Of a stretch of 64,000 nucleotides of DNA, positions 60,362-64,000 are shown in pieces; within the stretch, counting starts at the first letter, position 1, and each line of letters begins with the position of its first letter. Location: NCBI GenBank assembly GCA_002591745.1, contig PDLQ01000015.1, forward strand, positions 1-64,000, written 5' to 3'. The stretch comes from Lewinellaceae bacterium SD302. Its GTDB lineage: Bacteria; Bacteroidota; Bacteroidia; Chitinophagales; Saprospiraceae. The position numbers and the translations under genes are program-made. A model generated the notes under the pieces. The model was not told the DNA's origin. It saw nothing but the letters and a program-made list of their open reading frames with translations, and did no database searches.

Positions 60362-62071
60362 TTAACCCTTACTATTGAGATAACGCCGTTTAAACCAGCT
60401 GTGCTCAGTTCTGCCTCTGACAATATAGGTTCCCATGGGTAATAGGCCGAGATTCCAGACGTGCTGTATTGGTCCGGGATGGCGGCGCAGTAACTTTCCA
60501 GAGATATCTAATAACTGAAGGTCAAAGAGCGGTTGGTCCGTCTGGAAAAAGAGTTGATTTGTTCCCGGATTCGGGTAGAGTCTCACCTCCTTGGCTGACA
60601 ACCAACTGTCATTTGCCGAAGAGGGTAAAAGAAAATCATTCAGGCCAATGATGAAGCCAGGGTAGCTTGTACGAAAATTGTACTCAAGCCGGGTCAAAGT
60701 AACCTCTTCGGGACCAGGAGAAACCAAAGTGGGGCCGAAGGCGAAACTCGACATGATCAGTTTTTCGGTTTCCGTAACCGTAAATTCCGGCCAGCTGAGT
60801 GGCGTATAAAAAGGAGGATCAAAAAAGGTTCCCTCGGCACAGACCACGGCTCTTGAAAACTCAGAATCGAAGTCTAGTTCTCCAACAAACAATGCCGAAA
60901 GGCTATCCGTCGTCAGACTAGTGCCGTTCACTAATGGTAGTGATCCAGAGAATCTACCAAACAATAGTGTATTTCCCTGGGGGCCGATATTTACGTCAAA
61001 TAATTGCACATTTCCTAAAGCATCTATTACGGCGCTATTGGTTGGTTGTGCATTAATGGAATGTTGTAGTAAAAATCCGGCTTTCTCAGAAGAAGGGTCT
61101 AAAGTCACCTCTTCTCCAGCGTATTCGAAATCAGCAGTGAAACTGCCGGAGATCAATATTTCGGTTGGGCTTTGGTTGGTGAAAATAGCATCGTGGGCAA
61201 TCTCTGACCCTGGCCCTCCGTAGGTTTCATACCATAGCCAGTTGGATCCACTGGGGTGGTGTTTGGCGATGAATATATCAGTTCCTCCGGCGGCCGCGGT
61301 AGGTTCTTCATCAAAATCAATCTCACCGGAGAAATCCCCAACAAGGTATGCGTGACCGTCGTCGTCAGCTAGGATAGATCTAACGGAGATGTTACTGGAA
61401 GTCCACCCTATGGATTCTGCCCAGTCCAGATTAAAATCAGCATCATACTTAGCTGCAAATAGATTCCTGTCAACTGCTGAAAGAAGAAAATCTCCACTTC
61501 CCGGGGTCGGGTCCAGGTCTACGTCTATTTTGTCTTCGTAAAAACCAGCAACGTAAAGGTTGCCTTCAGCATCGGTCGTGATCCTGGTAGCAGCTGCCTG
61601 ATCAAGAAATGAACGGTATACTCGGACATCAATTATGTCTCCGGCCTCATTGAGCTTCCAGACGAAGCCGGTATCATATTCTCCTCCATTCCTGGTAAAT
61701 CCCTGACCAAAATCGACTATTCCTTTAAAGCTTCCGACTATAAACAGATCACCAGTGCTACTTCGGTGAATATCGAAGACCCTTGAAGTCTCGTTTTGAA
61801 CTACCCTTATCCAGTCGAGTTCATCGTTAGCCGTAAAACGGCAAACAAAGGCCACTACTTCCGATTGTACAAAAGTGGTATCTCCTGCCATTCCTCCTGG
61901 GAACGTAATGGAGTCTCGAAATGATCCGGCTACGTAGTAGCTTCCTGCTTCGCCGGCTTCGAGACTGAAAACTTCCCCGTTGGTATTGTACGGAAATACC
62001 GTGGGCGAAGAAAATGACTGGCTGCCTAATTGAACAACGAAAAAGAGTAAAGGGAGTAATAGGAGTTTCAT
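60362..62071 (-). CDS. Secreted beta-propeller (SBBP-repeat) protein with T9SS sorting domain
   Basis: A 569-residue exported protein with a signal peptide (LLLLPLLFFVVQLGSQSF). Repeats of the form GDLFIVGSFKGIVDFG, GNLYVAGFYEDKIDVDLDP, GHAYLVGDFSGEIDFD and TEILISGSFTADFEY fit the SBBP beta-propeller repeat. The C-terminus is a T9SS type A domain (VRLYPNPGTNQLFFQTD to KRRYLNSKG). The role is unknown; such proteins are often surface-associated. Confidence 0.85.
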   Translation of the reverse strand: MKLLLLPLLFFVVQLGSQSFSSPTVFPYNTNGEVFSLEAGEAGSYYVAGSFRDSITFPGGMAGDTTFVQSEVVAFVCRFTANDELDWIRVVQNETSRVFDIHRSSTGDLFIVGSFKGIVDFGQGFTRNGGEYDTGFVWKLNEAGDIIDVRVYRSFLDQAAATRITTDAEGNLYVAGFYEDKIDVDLDPTPGSGDFLLSAVDRNLFAAKYDADFNLDWAESIGWTSSNISVRSILADDDGHAYLVGDFSGEIDFDEEPTAAAGGTDIFIAKHHPSGSNWLWYETYGGPGSEIAHDAIFTNQSPTEILISGSFTADFEYAGEEVTLDPSSEKAGFLLQHSINAQPTNSAVIDALGNVQLFDVNIGPQGNTLLFGRFSGSLPLVNGTSLTTDSLSALFVGELDFDSEFSRAVVCAEGTFFDPPFYTPLSWPEFTVTETEKLIMSSFAFGPTLVSPGPEEVTLTRLEYNFRTSYPGFIIGLNDFLLPSSANDSWLSAKEVRLYPNPGTNQLFFQTDQPLFDLQLLDISGKLLRRHPGPIQHVWNLGLLPMGTYIVRGRTEHSWFKRRYLNSKG

Positions 62072-62117
62072 GGCAGCAGCTACTAGTTTAGGTAACTCAT
62101 CGTGATCGAAAGTTGGT

Positions 62118-63830
62118 TTACAGCTCCCCGGCCTGCACCAACTGGTGCATCTTATCCACTGCCCGGGCCGTCATCGCCATGTAGGTGATACTAGGGTTCT
62201 GGGTAGCAGAACTGGTCATGAAGCTACCATCAGTTACGAAGACATTTTTTACCGCGTGTACCTGGTTCCACTTATTCAGTACGCTGGTCTTAGGGTCGCG
62301 GCCCATCCGGGCGGTTCCCATTTCGTGGATAGCGGCACCGGGGGCCGTTTCGTTATTGGTAGTCTGAATATTAACTCCTCCGGCTGCGTCCAGCATTTCG
62401 GCGGCACAGTTAACACCGTCCTTACGCAGAGCCATCTCGTTTTCTCGGAGCTTGGCATCAAAAACCAGAGTAGGTTGCCCGTGTTGATCCAACTTCTCAA
62501 AGTTGAGGTACATCTTGTTCTCGTGATAAGGCAGTAACTCGCCGAAACAGGTCATCCAGACTCGCCAGGGACCGGGTTGAGCTGCACTCTTTTTTAGCTG
62601 TTCTCCAATGCCATCGGCCCCAAAGTTGAGTCCCCGGCTCGCGCCACCCTGGTAACCAAAACCCCGACGGTAGTCTTTGCGCTGGGTTTCCTTGTTAATA
62701 TTACGGAAACGAGGAATGTAAAATCCACCATTGGGTCGCCGTCCTTTGTAGTATTGATCCTTCATGCCCGGTAATTCAGCCGAAGCACCCATGCCGTAGT
62801 GGTGATCCATCAGGTTATGACCCAACTCTCCGCTATCGTTGCCTAGTCCGTCGGGGAACCGTTCGCTACGACTGTTCAGTAAGATCGCCGTCGATCCTAC
62901 CGTACTGGCGTTGCAGAACACGATCCGGCTGTAGAATTCGAGCTCTTCTCCGGTGTTCCGGTCTTTTACTCGTACGCCGGTGGCTTTTTGAGTTTTGTCG
63001 TCAAAAATGATCGTATGCACAATGCTGTCGGCCCGTAAGGTCAGGTTTCCGGTGTCCATCGCTACCGGCAGCGTAGCTGAGACACTACTAAAATAACCAC
63101 CATAGGGGCAGCCACGCCAGCAACGGTCACGAGCCTGGCACTGCCCACGGAGCCCTTTATGAACATCGGGATTGTACTGGCTAAGGTTGGCCGTTCGGCC
63201 CGGTGTTAGCAGGCGGTAGGGGTATTTGGCGTTGATTTTCTCCCGCATCATCTGCTCGGCACAGTTGAGCTGGAAGGGAGGTAGGAATTCACCGTCCGGC
63301 ACCTGTGGTAGTCCTTCTTTCTGTCCCTGTACACCCACGAATTTTTCCACGTAGCTGTACCAGGGCTCGATGTCCGCGTAGCGGATCGGCCAATCTACCC
63401 CGATACCTTCCTTGGCGTTGGCTTCGAAATCCAGGTCACTCCAGCGGTAACAATGGCGACCCCACATGATGGAGCGGCCACCGACGTGGTGCCCCCTGAT
63501 CCAGTCGAAGCGATTCACCTCATCGTAATCGTATTCGTCATCTTTGGCGATCCAGTGCTTATTGTCCTGGTTTACCCACCACGACAGCCGATTTTGCTTA
63601 GAGTAATGACGGGCAATCTCCTCCTTAGGCACCTTGTTGTTGTACTCCAGTTCCCAGTTATCCATGTTCGCCGTAGGGTAATCACCGTGTTTGACATCCC
63701 TGCCACGCTCCAGGATCAGGGTCTTATAGCCTTTTTTACATAGCTCCATCGCGGCATAGCCGCCGCTTATACCAGTGCCGATGACGATGGCATCGAAGGT
63801 GTTTTCGTTGGTTTTGGGTTGTATGTACAT
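62118..63830 (-). CDS. GMC-family FAD oxidoreductase
   Basis: A 570-residue flavoprotein of the glucose-methanol-choline family. The start at ATG 63830 (MYIQPKTNENTF) places the dinucleotide-binding motif IVIGTGISGGYAAMELC near residue 15. HHVGGRSIMWGRHCYRW and a ferredoxin-like or cysteine-rich stretch (GQCQARDRCWRGCPYGGYF) follow. The C-terminal GMC block has HEMGTARMGRDP and VFVTDGSFMTSSATQNPSITYMAMTARA with the active-site His/Asn. It resembles the large subunit of gluconate-2-dehydrogenase-type enzymes, and a small subunit gene would be expected just beyond the window. Substrate unknown. Confidence 0.9.
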   Translation of the reverse strand: MYIQPKTNENTFDAIVIGTGISGGYAAMELCKKGYKTLILERGRDVKHGDYPTANMDNWELEYNNKVPKEEIARHYSKQNRLSWWVNQDNKHWIAKDDEYDYDEVNRFDWIRGHHVGGRSIMWGRHCYRWSDLDFEANAKEGIGVDWPIRYADIEPWYSYVEKFVGVQGQKEGLPQVPDGEFLPPFQLNCAEQMMREKINAKYPYRLLTPGRTANLSQYNPDVHKGLRGQCQARDRCWRGCPYGGYFSSVSATLPVAMDTGNLTLRADSIVHTIIFDDKTQKATGVRVKDRNTGEELEFYSRIVFCNASTVGSTAILLNSRSERFPDGLGNDSGELGHNLMDHHYGMGASAELPGMKDQYYKGRRPNGGFYIPRFRNINKETQRKDYRRGFGYQGGASRGLNFGADGIGEQLKKSAAQPGPWRVWMTCFGELLPYHENKMYLNFEKLDQHGQPTLVFDAKLRENEMALRKDGVNCAAEMLDAAGGVNIQTTNNETAPGAAIHEMGTARMGRDPKTSVLNKWNQVHAVKNVFVTDGSFMTSSATQNPSITYMAMTARAVDKMHQLVQAGEL

Positions 63831-63973
63831 GCTGGGAAAACTGAGGAGTTGAGAAATAAAAGGTTGAGGTAAGCAAGGGAGAAAGATTAAGGAAAGAGGC
63901 ATTTGAGATCAAGAGCTAAAATCCGCAGTAATCCTAACCAGGCCGCTGGCAACTTGAACTCTTCAATCACTTC

Positions 63974-64000
63974 TTTAGAGCTTGTTTGGATTTCTATTTC
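63974..64000 (+). repeat. Tip of a second left-edge-type element
   Basis: 63977-63999 (starting AGAGCTTGTTTGGATTTC) is identical to the reverse complement of 227-249. The window cuts the element. Confidence 0.7.

Noticed and set aside
1-64000. tRNA or rRNA genes
   Set aside because: No cloverleaf with a TTCRANNC arm or conserved rRNA block was recognised by eye; a tRNAscan or Infernal run would be decisive.

Overview
The window looks like a chromosomal segment of a Bacteroidota bacterium, most likely from the Saprospiria (Lewinella-like). The evidence is five or more secreted proteins ending in a type IX secretion (T9SS) 'YPNP'-type sorting domain, DUF5606, a FadL-type porin, the birA / rsfS-ftsH arrangement, archaeal-type ProRS, weak Shine-Dalgarno sites and moderate GC. 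Most of it is housekeeping DNA. No rRNA, tRNA, CRISPR array, phage or transposase gene was recognised.

Layout. 1-270: noncoding inverted repeat whose tip recurs at the right edge of the window. 271-9546: ftsH, rsfS, birA, a GreA-like protein, creD, cysS, a lipoprotein methyltransferase and dacB. 9772-17656: a large T9SS-exported trypsin-like protease, a PAP2-like membrane protein, nadB and an ABC-F ATPase. 17657-18910: a decayed area with a beheaded response-regulator fragment and an orphan terminator. 18911-22800: DUF5606, fadD, an lpxD paralogue and an SH3 protein. 22976-27495 (+): dprA, alkaline phosphatase, a coiled-coil T9SS protein and a desaturase. 27652-31819 (-): a YdjM-like membrane protein, a FadL porin and a Ser/Arg-rich exported protein. 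32019-36247 (+): proS, lpxK and a PlsC-like acyltransferase. 36476-42100: ctpA, an autoregulated blaI-blaR1 pair and a DUF6624 protein. 42146-51235 (-): a T9SS protein, thrS, GH16 glucanase, heme peroxidase, TIGR02757 protein and DEDDy exonuclease. 51627-56874 (+): a proline iminopeptidase-like lipoprotein, then an overlapping UPF0175 / DUF3368 / patatin cassette and a membrane helix-hairpin-helix protein. 57045-63830: a lipoyl E2 enzyme, small DUF proteins, a beta-propeller T9SS protein and a GMC oxidoreductase.

Main unexplained signal. A short asymmetric DNA word, consensus CAYTGCTACTTTGNNAGYC, occurs about 25 times, on both strands in roughly equal numbers. In 23 copies the ten-base core TGCTACTTTG is exact; a random 64-kb sequence should hold about 0.1. 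Fifteen copies are inside genes and are read in at least three ways (ANKVAV, YQSSNV, TATLLA), so the DNA and not the protein is what is conserved. Ten are intergenic, several as inverted pairs, one of them a perfect 16-bp hairpin between convergent genes. This distribution resembles DNA-uptake sequences or dispersed protein-binding sites. The window also encodes the competence protein DprA, which itself carries a copy. Other repeat families (a 29-bp perfect terminal inverted repeat, a 34-bp repeat, a fold-back element and tandem intergenic units) fill most intergenic gaps.

Starts were moved from the longest possible frame to an internal ATG for many genes where signal peptides or family N-termini demanded it; these choices are noted.
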